From positions 1 through 6,628 of the forward strand of contig CAIVOB010000064.1 in assembly GCA_903907475.1 (NCBI GenBank): a stretch of DNA of 6,628 nucleotides. The letters are read 5' to 3'. The notes under the pieces are model-generated. The model was not told the origin of the DNA. It did not search any database and was given only the letters and a program-made list of their open reading frames with translations. Numbering within the stretch: the stretch's first letter is position 1; every line of letters begins with the position of its first letter. This DNA comes from Candidatus Omnitrophota bacterium. Lineage in GTDB: Bacteria; Omnitrophota; Gorgyraeia; Gygaellales; Profunditerraquicolaceae. This document shows, one piece after another, positions 1-6,223 of the stretch. The translations under genes were made by a program, and so were the position numbers.

Positions 1-120
1 CCGACCCGAGCGTAGTTGCGCCACGCTGGGGCGCAACAAGCGTCCCCGCGAAAACCAAGTCAAGACAGGACCCGCTAATCTAACAGGGAATCCATTATTA
101 AAATTGAAGCGCACTTTGTC
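1..120. other. Non-coding upstream region, GC-rich at its left end
   Basis: No convincing gene lies here. The first 75 bases are clearly richer in G and C than the rest of the window, and composition falls abruptly to AT-rich from about position 90. The + strand frames are broken by stops. One reverse-strand frame stays open to the left edge for about 32 codons, but it has no recognisable protein features and could be chance. The stretch holds a perfect hairpin (15-37) and a weaker complementary pair: GGACCC at 68-73 faces GGGAATCC at 86-93 with a two-base bulge. It could be the tail of an unseen structured RNA, an intergenic repeat, or spacer DNA upstream of the promoter. I cannot decide which. 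Confidence 0.4.
15..37. repeat. Perfect 8-bp inverted repeat (hairpin)
   Basis: GTTGCGCC at 15-22 is the exact reverse complement of GGCGCAAC at 30-37, leaving a 7-base loop. No T-run follows on either strand, so it does not look like an intrinsic terminator. It may be part of a larger fold or of a dispersed palindromic repeat; only one copy is visible here. Confidence 0.6.
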
Positions 121-121
121 T

Positions 122-149
122 TTGACTATTGGTCGGGAATTGGTATAAT
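122..149 (+). promoter_or_regulatory. Sigma70-type promoter with extended -10, driving the tRNA and operon
   Basis: A -35 box TTGACT (122-127, five of six consensus bases) and a perfect -10 box TATAAT (144-149) are separated by 16 bp. The -10 is preceded by TG at 141-142, giving the extended form TGnTATAAT. Transcription would begin at about 155-157, roughly 20 bases before the mature tRNA. No other good promoter is visible before the MFS and rnf genes, and no terminator separates them from the tRNA. It is therefore the best candidate for driving the whole unit. No operator is evident. Confidence 0.8.
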
Positions 150-176
150 ATTGACTAAATTCGTGATTATATTATT

Positions 177-249
177 GCCGATGTAGCTCAGTTGGTAGAG
201 CAGGACTTTCGTAAAGTCAAGGTCGGTGGTTCGATTCCACTCATCGGCT
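177..249 (+). tRNA. tRNA-Thr, anticodon CGT (reads ACG)
   Basis: A complete 73-base cloverleaf can be folded by eye. The acceptor stem GCCGATG (177-183) pairs perfectly with CATCGGC (242-248), and the discriminator base is T at 249. The D stem is GCTC/GAGC (186-189 with 198-201). The anticodon arm is 203-219, with loop TTCGTAA at 208-214 and anticodon CGT at 210-212; its outermost pair is a G-A mismatch. The T stem (225-229 with 237-241) carries the loop TTCGATT. The CCA tail is not encoded (the next bases are ATT), so a CCA-adding enzyme is needed. The anticodon and the G1-C72 and C2-G71 pairs fit threonine. The gene lies between the promoter and the MFS gene, so it is probably cut out of a long transcript. 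Confidence 0.95.
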
Positions 250-263
250 ATTTCTCTAACTTT

Positions 264-1517
264 ATGGCTAGATTCCGCCAAGTTCTAAAAAATCGTAATT
301 TTTTTCTTTTATGGATCGGCCAGATTATCTCGCAATTAGGAGATAGATTGGGGCAGATGGCTTTAATTGCTTTTGTCTATCTGCGCGCTCCCGGTTCGAC
401 TTTACAGATCGCCAAAATCCTTTCCTTTACTATTATTCCGGTTTTTATTATCGGCCCCATCGCGGGAGCTTATGTTGATCGCTGGGACCGCCGCAAGACG
501 ATGTATATTTGTGATTTTCTGCGCAGTTTACTGGTTCTGGCGATTCCGTTATTTTTGTTTTATGCCAAAAGTTTAGGGCTGGTTTATTTAGTCATTTTTG
601 TCGCCTTTTCGATCGGCCGTTTTTTTGTACCGGCAAAATTAGCAATTATCCCGGATTTAGTAGAAAAAAAGGATCTCTTGATTGCTAATTCTTTGGTAAA
701 TACTTCGGGAATGATCGCGGCAATTTTAGGGTTCGGAGCAAGCGGAATTTTAGTCGAGAAATTGGGAGCGCGCAGCGGGTTTTTTATGGACGCTTTAAGT
801 TTTTTAATTTCCGGAACTTGCATCTTTTTAATTTCCCGTAAATGTATTGTGGCGATGAAGTTTAAGGATGTTGGCCGGGAGATCGTAGAGGTAATTCAAA
901 AGTCGGTATTTTTGGAAATTAAAGAAGGAATACTTTATTTTATCCGCAAGAAAGACATTCGTTCTACGGCAGGAATTATTTTCGCGCTCTGGTCGGCGTT
1001 GGGCGCGGTATACGTGGTAATTATTGTTTTTGTGCAAAATACTCTGCATTCGGCAACTAAGGACTTGGGGCTTCTGGTAATGTTTTTAGGAATCGGTTTA
1101 TTTTTAGGGTCATTGATTTATGGAAAATTCGGCCAGCGCATTGCTCATTATAAGATCATATTTTCATCATTAGTTTTAAGCGGTATAATGCTAGTTATCT
1201 TCGCTTTAGGCATTGCGCGTTATCCGTATTTTATGTTCGCGGCAACTTTGGCTTTATTTTTAGGGTTAATTATTGCTCCGATTATGATTGCTTCTAATAC
1301 CATCATTCATAAGGTTAGCGATAATGAGATGATGGGTAAGATTTTTAGTTATTTAGAGATCGTAATGCATCTAGGATTTCTTTTGTTTATGTTTATTACC
1401 AGTATGTTGGCGGAAAGATTCGCGCAGTTGTGGATTTTAGTCACGGTGGGTTGTTTGTTAAGTTTATTTGGCTTAATGCATTTATTTTTTAATCGAAAGG
1501 CGGCATGGTTAGACTAG
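264..1517 (+). CDS. MFS transporter, probable exporter, 12 membrane helices
   Basis: This 417-residue protein belongs to the major facilitator superfamily, in the branch containing EntS/MefA-like efflux proteins. The substrate cannot be told from sequence. It opens with a family-typical segment in which helix 1 contains WIGQIISQLGDRLGQMAL (residues 17-34). MFS motif A, GAYVDRWDRRK, lies in the helix 2-3 loop (68-78). About twelve hydrophobic segments follow, with a long central loop (about 190-232) separating the two halves. An open frame extends upstream to 192, but that part reads through the tRNA. ATG 264 is the only sensible start and matches where such proteins normally begin. No Shine-Dalgarno is visible in the 14 bases between tRNA and ATG, so initiation may be leaderless-like after tRNA 3' processing, or weak. 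The 3' end overlaps rnfC by 13 bp, suggesting translational coupling. It is not a known Rnf component. Confidence 0.85.
   Translation: MARFRQVLKNRNFFLLWIGQIISQLGDRLGQMALIAFVYLRAPGSTLQIAKILSFTIIPVFIIGPIAGAYVDRWDRRKTMYICDFLRSLLVLAIPLFLFYAKSLGLVYLVIFVAFSIGRFFVPAKLAIIPDLVEKKDLLIANSLVNTSGMIAAILGFGASGILVEKLGARSGFFMDALSFLISGTCIFLISRKCIVAMKFKDVGREIVEVIQKSVFLEIKEGILYFIRKKDIRSTAGIIFALWSALGAVYVVIIVFVQNTLHSATKDLGLLVMFLGIGLFLGSLIYGKFGQRIAHYKIIFSSLVLSGIMLVIFALGIARYPYFMFAATLALFLGLIIAPIMIASNTIIHKVSDNEMMGKIFSYLEIVMHLGFLLFMFITSMLAERFAQLWILVTVGCLLSLFGLMHLFFNRKAAWLD
1496..1503 (+). promoter_or_regulatory. Ribosome binding site of rnfC
   Basis: AAAGGCGG lies one base before the rnfC ATG at 1505, inside the end of the MFS gene. 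AAAGG is the Shine-Dalgarno-like core, with a short spacing of four bases. It supports this ATG, and an in-frame TAA at 1490-1492 rules out any longer form. Confidence 0.55.
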
Positions 1518-2773
1518 CGGAAAATAAACATTTTACTGAAGATGTAGAGAGCGTTAAGGCTCCGATCCCTGCCAGAGTCTATCTTCCTTTAATCCAGCAT
1601 TTGGGAAAGATTTGTAACCCTATAGTAAAAATCGGAGATGTAGTAACTTTAGGCCAGAAGATTGCCGAGATTGACGCGCATGTCTCATCTCCAATTCACG
1701 CTTCAATCGCGGGAAAAGTCGTGGCAATTCAAGATTGGCCGCATCCGGTTTTAGGCCGCGCTAAAGCGATTGTGATTGAAGGTGACACGGAAATTAATTT
1801 GCCGTCCTTTCAATTAAAAAATCATCAAGAGATTGACCTCTTAAGCCTTGAGCAGCTTAGGAAGATTGTTTTCGCTGCCGGGATTGTGGGTTTGGGAGGG
1901 GCAAGTTTCCCGACGCATATTAAACTTAATCCGCCGCAGCCATTAAATATTTTGATTATTAATGGCGCAGAGTGTGAGCCGTATTTGACGGCAGACGCGC
2001 GTTTAATGGTTGAGAAAACCGATCAGATTGCTCAAGGGATACTTTTAGTTGCCAGATGTTTAGGAGTAAAAGATATTTATATCGGGATTGAAGACAATAA
2101 GCCCTTAGCGATTGAAGCTTTTAAGAAATTCCCGGAGTTTAAGGTTAAAGTTTTAAAATCAGATTATCCGCAGGGCGGGGAAAAACAATTAATTCAGAAT
2201 ATCTTAGGGAAAGAAATTGGGCGGGGCAAGCTTCCTTTTGATTTAGGAGTTTTGGTGCAGAATGTTGCCACGATCTATGCCATCTATGAAGCGGTTTATC
2301 GTTCTAAACCCTTAATTGAGAGATTGGTAACGGTGACGGGCAGTTGTTTAGAGCATCCAAAAAATTTATGGGTGCGTTTAGGAACGCCAATCAAGAATTT
2401 AATTGAATTTTGCGCTCCGTTAAAAGAAGCACCGGCTAAAATTATTATCGGCGGGCCGATGATGGGGATTGCGCAGTATACTGACGAGGTTCCGATTATT
2501 AAATCTAGCGGTGGTTTATTGCTTTTCAATAAAAAAGAAGCGCAGTTATTAGAAGAGGATCCTTGTATTCGTTGCGCGGCTTGTGTGCGGGGTTGTCCGG
2601 TAGGATTAATGCCTTGTCAGATTAATTTAGCCGCGGAAAAATCACTTTGGAACTTAACTAAAGATTATGGAGCCAGTGATTGTATTGAATGCGGGATTTG
2701 TAATTATGTTTGTCCGTCCAATCGCAGGTTATTGCAGACGATTAAACAGGCAAAATTAGAAGGAGTAAAATAA
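1505..2773 (+). CDS. rnfC: Rnf complex subunit RnfC (NADH-binding iron-sulfur subunit)
   Basis: RnfC is the peripheral cytoplasmic subunit where the Rnf complex meets NAD(H), using FMN and two [4Fe-4S] clusters. The 422 residues show the family pattern. An N-terminal barrel/biotinyl-like domain (about 20-95) is followed by the flavin/NADH site GLGGASFP (129-136) and NGAECEPY (153-160). PQGGEKQ (222-228) and GGPMMG (316-321) come next. Two CxxCxxCxxxCP motifs follow: C354, C357, C360, C364 and C393, C396, C399, C403. The length is near the normal 430-450. The usual N-terminal GGxHPP segment is missing: the protein starts MVRLAENKHFTED, which lines up just after that motif. An in-frame stop at 1490-1492 prevents a longer start. 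It overlaps the MFS gene by 13 bp and ends 1 bp before rnfG. RnfC is distinguished from NqrA by its two ferredoxin motifs. Confidence 0.96.
   Translation: MVRLAENKHFTEDVESVKAPIPARVYLPLIQHLGKICNPIVKIGDVVTLGQKIAEIDAHVSSPIHASIAGKVVAIQDWPHPVLGRAKAIVIEGDTEINLPSFQLKNHQEIDLLSLEQLRKIVFAAGIVGLGGASFPTHIKLNPPQPLNILIINGAECEPYLTADARLMVEKTDQIAQGILLVARCLGVKDIYIGIEDNKPLAIEAFKKFPEFKVKVLKSDYPQGGEKQLIQNILGKEIGRGKLPFDLGVLVQNVATIYAIYEAVYRSKPLIERLVTVTGSCLEHPKNLWVRLGTPIKNLIEFCAPLKEAPAKIIIGGPMMGIAQYTDEVPIIKSSGGLLLFNKKEAQLLEEDPCIRCAACVRGCPVGLMPCQINLAAEKSLWNLTKDYGASDCIECGICNYVCPSNRRLLQTIKQAKLEGVK
2761..2765 (+). promoter_or_regulatory. Ribosome binding site of rnfG
   Basis: AGGAG, within GAAGGAG at the very end of rnfC, lies nine bases before the rnfG ATG at 2775. 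It is the strongest Shine-Dalgarno in the window. Confidence 0.8.
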
Positions 2774-2774
2774 A

Positions 2775-3299
2775 ATGAAGGAGCTGGCGCACTACGGTTT
2801 TATTTTAGCTCTAATTTGCGTAATTGCCGCCGGATTATTAGCCGGAGTCAATGCTCTCACGAAAGACAAAATTGCCGCTCAGGCGCGATTTGAAGAAGAG
2901 GCGGCGTTAAAAGAAATTATGCCTCAGGCAGCTAAGTTCGTGGAAAAAAATCCCACTCCGGAAATATCTTTTTATCAGGCGTTTGATAATCAGGATAAAA
3001 AGATCGGATTTGTTTTTAAAGCCAGCGGAAAAGGATATTCTAGCGAGATTCAAACTTTAGTGGGGATGTTTTTAGATGGCCGGATTAGCGCGATTAAGGT
3101 GCTATCTTTAAATGAAACTCCGGGTTTAGGGATGCGCGTAAAAGAAGATGGTTTTACGCGGCAATTTAATAATCAGGAAGCGATGAGCTTAGCAAATGTG
3201 CAAGCGATCACCGGGGCGACAATTTCTAGCCGCGCGGTGATGGATTCTATTATTAAGAAAGCTCAAGAGTTAAAAGAGTATATGCAAAATGAAAAATAA
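2775..3299 (+). CDS. rnfG: Rnf complex subunit RnfG (covalent FMN, FMN-binding domain)
   Basis: RnfG is a membrane-anchored electron carrier holding FMN through a phosphoester bond to threonine, attached by an ApbE-type flavin transferase. The 174-residue protein has one N-terminal membrane helix (about 7-28). An FMN-binding domain follows, lying outside the cytoplasm by family topology. GKGYSSEIQTLVG (85-97) and NETPGLGMRV (113-122) are family hallmarks. The flavinylation motif TGATIS starts at 146, making T149 the expected FMN-bearing residue. It is somewhat shorter than many relatives (about 190-210), mainly outside these motifs. It begins 1 bp after rnfC behind a strong ribosome binding site and overlaps rnfD by 11 bp. 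Its place before rnfD is unlike the common C-D-G-E-A-B order. NqrC is the paralogue in Na+-NQR, but the neighbours make this Rnf. Confidence 0.95.
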   Translation: MKELAHYGFILALICVIAAGLLAGVNALTKDKIAAQARFEEEAALKEIMPQAAKFVEKNPTPEISFYQAFDNQDKKIGFVFKASGKGYSSEIQTLVGMFLDGRISAIKVLSLNETPGLGMRVKEDGFTRQFNNQEAMSLANVQAITGATISSRAVMDSIIKKAQELKEYMQNEK

Positions 3300-4230
3300 T
3301 TTACTAGTTTCCGGATCGCCGCATATTCATAAGCCAGAATCTATCGCGCGGATTATGTGGACGGTAGTTTTAAGCCTTGTCCCTGCTGGAATAGCAGGGG
3401 TAATTATCTTTGGTTTATCCGCGCTCTGGGTGACGTTGTTGGCGGTGTTAGCGGCAGTTTCCACGGAGTTTGTTTTTGGATTATTAACCAAAAAGAAAAT
3501 TACGATTTTGGACGGCTCGGCGGTAATTACGGGAATACTGTTAGCTTTCAATTTACCGTCTAATGTTCCTTTGTGGTTACCGGTCGTGGGCGCGGTATTT
3601 TCGATTGCCATTGGTAAACAGGTTTTTGGCGGCCTGGGGCAAAATATTTTTAATCCGGCTTTAGTAGGAAGAGTTTTCTTAATGGCTTCTTGGCCAAAGT
3701 ACATGACGACCTTTGTAAAACCCTTTAGCATTGACGCCGTAACTTCTGCTACGCCGTTAGCGGCGCTGAAGGAAGGTAAAATCATCGAGCATTTGTCATA
3801 TTTAGATTTATTTTTAGGCAAACACGGCGGATGCATTGGGGAAGTCTGTATTTTAGCGTTATTAATCGGTGCGGCAATTTTATTAATTAAAGGCTATATC
3901 AGTTGGCATATACCGGTAACTTATATTTTTACCACGGCTTTATTTACTTATATTTTTGGCGCCAAAACTCTTTTTGCCGGAGATTGGTTATTTCATATTT
4001 TAAGCGGAGGATTAATTTTGGGCGCGTTTTTTATGGCCACCGATTATGTCGCGACGCCTTTGACTGCTCAGGGGCAATTGATATTTGGCGTCGGTTGTGG
4101 TTTACTAACGGCAATTATTCGCCTTTGGGGAGGGTATCCGGAAGGGGTAGCTTACGCCATATTAATGATGAACGGGGCAACGCCATTTATTGATCGTTAT
4201 ACGAAAAATAGGATTTATGGGACAAAATAA
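3289..4230 (+). CDS. rnfD: Rnf complex subunit RnfD (integral membrane, covalent FMN)
   Basis: RnfD is a polytopic membrane subunit homologous to NqrB. It carries covalent FMN and helps pass electrons across the membrane as ions move. The 313 residues contain about nine or ten hydrophobic helices. Conserved stretches are LDGSAVITGILLAFNLP (74-90), GKQVFGGLGQNIFNPA (109-124) and TDYVATPLTAQGQLIFG (251-267). The end contains GGYPEGVAYAILMMN (281-295). The flavinylation motif is VTSATPL (151-157), with T155 the expected attachment site; position 154 is alanine between S and T, as in SAT. Translation starts inside rnfG (11-bp overlap) with only a weak AAGAG upstream, suggesting coupling. The TAATG junction shares one base with rnfE. 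Nothing in the sequence settles whether the coupled ion is Na+ or H+. Confidence 0.96.
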   Translation: MKNNLLVSGSPHIHKPESIARIMWTVVLSLVPAGIAGVIIFGLSALWVTLLAVLAAVSTEFVFGLLTKKKITILDGSAVITGILLAFNLPSNVPLWLPVVGAVFSIAIGKQVFGGLGQNIFNPALVGRVFLMASWPKYMTTFVKPFSIDAVTSATPLAALKEGKIIEHLSYLDLFLGKHGGCIGEVCILALLIGAAILLIKGYISWHIPVTYIFTTALFTYIFGAKTLFAGDWLFHILSGGLILGAFFMATDYVATPLTAQGQLIFGVGCGLLTAIIRLWGGYPEGVAYAILMMNGATPFIDRYTKNRIYGTK

Positions 4231-4820
4231 TGGGGCTCATTAAGGAATTTACTAAAGGGTTAATTAGGGAAAATCCGACTTTTGTTTTAGTGCTCGGATT
4301 ATGCCCGACGTTGGCGGTTTCCGTTTCGGTGACCAATGGTATCGGGATGGGGATCGCGGCGACTTTTGTATTAATCGGTTCTAGTTTAATAGTTTCTTTA
4401 GTGCGTGATTTTATTCCCGATAAAATTCGCATTCCTTGTTATATCGTAATTATCGCGACTTTTGTGACGATCGCGGAATTATGCATGAAGGCTTTTAGCC
4501 CGGCTTTAGACCGCGCTTTAGGTATTTATGTGCCGCTGATTGTGGTCAACTGTATTGTTTTAGGGCGGGCGGAAGCATATGCTTGCAAAAATAATTTAGC
4601 GCGTTCTTTTTTGGATGGTTTGGGAATGGGAGTGGGGTTTACTTTAGCTTTAGTTTTAATTTCGGCGATCCGTGAATTTTTAGGTGCGGGGCAGATTTTG
4701 GGGCATACTTTAATCAAAGGATTTGAACCGATATTTGTTTTTGGCATGCCATCCGGAGCGCTTTTGGTAATTGGTTTATTATTGGGATTATTTAATTTTT
4801 TAAAGGATAGAAAAGCATGA
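4230..4820 (+). CDS. rnfE: Rnf complex subunit RnfE (membrane core, iron-sulfur ligand)
   Basis: RnfE is one of two paralogous six-helix membrane proteins (RnfA and RnfE, matching NqrE and NqrD) with opposite orientations. Structures of related complexes show a [2Fe-2S] cluster between them, held by two cysteines from each. Both are present here: C25 in GLCPTLAVS (23-31) and C108 in VNCIVLGRAEA (106-116). The presence of GRAEA after the second cysteine, rather than GVAV, identifies this protein as RnfE and not RnfA. The length, 196 residues, is normal. The start codon overlaps the rnfD stop by one base, with a modest GGGA seven bases upstream. The stop overlaps the rnfA start by four bases (ATGA), so rnfE and rnfA are probably made in equal amounts, as expected for a 1:1 pair. 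Confidence 0.95.
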   Translation: MGLIKEFTKGLIRENPTFVLVLGLCPTLAVSVSVTNGIGMGIAATFVLIGSSLIVSLVRDFIPDKIRIPCYIVIIATFVTIAELCMKAFSPALDRALGIYVPLIVVNCIVLGRAEAYACKNNLARSFLDGLGMGVGFTLALVLISAIREFLGAGQILGHTLIKGFEPIFVFGMPSGALLVIGLLLGLFNFLKDRKA

Positions 4821-5425
4821 GCCTGCAAGAGCTGTTGACGATATTTATTTCAGCAGTATTTATTTATAATGTCATTCTTTCCCGGTTTTTGGGCTTATGT
4901 TCGTTTATCGCGATTTCTAAAGAGACTAAACCGGCTTTAGCGATGAGTTCGGCGGTAATGTTTGTGATTGTGATGTCTTCGGCGATCACTTGGTTTGTCT
5001 ACCGTTTTTTGCTGGTACCTTTTAATTTAACTTACCTGCGCACGATTTCATTTATTTTGGTGATTGCTGCTTTTGTGCAGCTGGTGGAGATGATTATTCG
5101 TAAGGTGAGCCCGTACTTATACCGGGCTTTCGGAATTTATTTGCCTTTAATTACCGTCAATTGCGCTGTATTAGGGGTGGCGGTTTTAAATATCGATATG
5201 TTTTTTCTTAAAAATAAGGCCGTCGCCGCGAGTTTTTATTATTCGGTTTTTCAAGGGCTTTGCGTGGGCTTAGGTTATACCTTAGCAATGCTGCTAATGT
5301 CAGGGATTCGAGAACGTTTAGAGCTCTGTAATGTTCCGAAAGCTTTTAAAGATTTTCCTTTGGCTTTTGTGATCGCGGCAATCTTAAGTTTAAGTTTTAT
5401 GGGTTTTAGCGGGTTTAAAAGTTAA
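4817..5425 (+). CDS. rnfA: Rnf complex subunit RnfA (membrane core, iron-sulfur ligand)
   Basis: RnfA is the partner of RnfE in the membrane core. The 202-residue, six-helix protein carries the expected cysteines C28 in FLGLCSF (25-30 region) and C116 in VNCAVLGVAV (114-123). Together with RnfE C25 and C108 they would bind the membrane [2Fe-2S] cluster; this is taken from related structures, not shown here. GLGYTLAMLLMSGIRERLE (151-169) is the usual late helix and loop. The start is well supported by AAAGGA at 4802-4807, nine bases before the ATG. That site lies in the end of rnfE, which it overlaps by 4 bp. The protein is complete and normal in length. It is followed after 9 bp by rnfB. Confidence 0.95.
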   Translation: MSLQELLTIFISAVFIYNVILSRFLGLCSFIAISKETKPALAMSSAVMFVIVMSSAITWFVYRFLLVPFNLTYLRTISFILVIAAFVQLVEMIIRKVSPYLYRAFGIYLPLITVNCAVLGVAVLNIDMFFLKNKAVAASFYYSVFQGLCVGLGYTLAMLLMSGIRERLELCNVPKAFKDFPLAFVIAAILSLSFMGFSGFKS

Positions 5426-5434
5426 AAAATAAAA

Positions 5435-6223
5435 ATGGAAATATTAATCGCGATATTAATTTTAGGTTTTTTAGGATTATTGTTTGGGGTGGGCCTGGCG
5501 ATTGCTTCTAAAAAGTTGGCGGTGGAAATTAATCCTAAATTAGAGGAAGTGCAGCATTTGCTTCCCGGTTCTAATTGCGGAGCATGCGGAAATCCCGGAT
5601 GTTTTAGTTTCGCGGAAAGTTTATTAAATAAAAAGAGCGCCTTGGATGGGTGCCGGGTCTGTAGTGAAGAGGCCAGAGAGAAAATCGCTCAGATTTTAGG
5701 TTTAGCTTTAGAAAAGCAGATTAAAAAGGTCGCGACTTTGCATTGTTACGGGGGAATAAATGTTAAAGATAAATATCAGTATGATGGAGTAAATGATTGT
5801 ATCGCGGCAAATTTTGTTTTAGGAGGACAAAAGGCTTGTGTTTATGCTTGTCTTGGTTTTGGCACTTGCGTGAAAGCCTGTCCGTTCGGAGCAATAAGTA
5901 TGTCCAAAGAAAAGCTTCCGGTAGTCGATAAAATTAAATGCCGCTCTTGTAATAAATGTGTTTTAGCTTGTCCGAAAAAATTATTTTCTCTGATATCTAT
6001 AAATCAGCCAATTTATATTGGATGTTCTTCACATGATTCAGGGAAAGATGTTAAGGCCGTCTGTGCGGTGGGTTGTATTGCCTGTAAATTATGCGAGCAA
6101 GCTTGTAAATTTGATGCCATTCATGTCATTGATAATCTGGCTGTAATTGACTATCATAAATGCACCTCTTGCGGGGAATGTGTGAAAGTTTGTCCGCCTA
6201 AAACGATAAGGATTAGAGCATGA
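5435..6223 (+). CDS. rnfB: Rnf complex subunit RnfB (ferredoxin-accepting, multi [4Fe-4S])
   Basis: RnfB takes electrons from reduced ferredoxin and passes them into the complex. The 262 residues begin with one membrane helix (about 2-24). A Fe-S domain follows with NCGACGNPGC (C48, C51, C56) and a fourth ligand at C73. Then come C135, C139, C145, C149 (CxxxCxxxxxCxxxCP) and C169, C172, C175, C179. Last are C214, C217, C220, C224 and C243, C246, C249, C253. That gives five four-cysteine sets and 25 cysteines in all. Proteobacterial RnfB is about 190 residues with fewer clusters, so this is the longer type found in anaerobes such as Clostridia and Thermotoga. The start is the first ATG after rnfA, preceded by an A-rich stretch and no Shine-Dalgarno. 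The stop overlaps the purN start by 4 bp. Confidence 0.96.
   Translation: MEILIAILILGFLGLLFGVGLAIASKKLAVEINPKLEEVQHLLPGSNCGACGNPGCFSFAESLLNKKSALDGCRVCSEEAREKIAQILGLALEKQIKKVATLHCYGGINVKDKYQYDGVNDCIAANFVLGGQKACVYACLGFGTCVKACPFGAISMSKEKLPVVDKIKCRSCNKCVLACPKKLFSLISINQPIYIGCSSHDSGKDVKAVCAVGCIACKLCEQACKFDAIHVIDNLAVIDYHKCTSCGECVKVCPPKTIRIRA
6208..6212 (+). promoter_or_regulatory. Ribosome binding site of purN
   Basis: AAGGA lies seven bases before the purN ATG at 6220, inside the last codons of rnfB, and supports that start. Confidence 0.65.

Noticed and set aside
15..37. The hairpin at the left edge as an intrinsic terminator of an upstream gene
   Set aside because: Neither strand has a T-run after the stem.
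1..99. A reverse-strand partial gene running off the left edge
   Set aside because: About 32 open codons in a GC-rich stretch are too few, and the peptide has no recognisable family features.
151..173. A second TTGACT (151-156) with TATATT (168-173) as another promoter
   Set aside because: The spacing is only 11 bp, too short for a sigma70 promoter, and the pair would start transcription inside the tRNA.
192..263. An N-terminal extension of the MFS protein starting at 192
   Set aside because: These codons lie in the tRNA and its immediate flank and do not resemble an MFS N-terminus; ATG 264 fits the family start.
3327..3836. A 169-codon open frame on the reverse strand opposite rnfD
   Set aside because: It lies wholly within the well-supported rnfD gene, has low-complexity composition expected from an antisense shadow, and shows no recognisable domain. 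Shorter reverse frames at 584-823, 828-1049, 2296-2529, 4187-4432 and 4526-4828 were dismissed for the same reason.
1505..6223. The six-gene cluster as Na+-translocating NADH:quinone reductase (Nqr)
   Set aside because: RnfC has two ferredoxin motifs absent from NqrA, and a ferredoxin-type RnfB is present in place of the FAD-binding NqrF.
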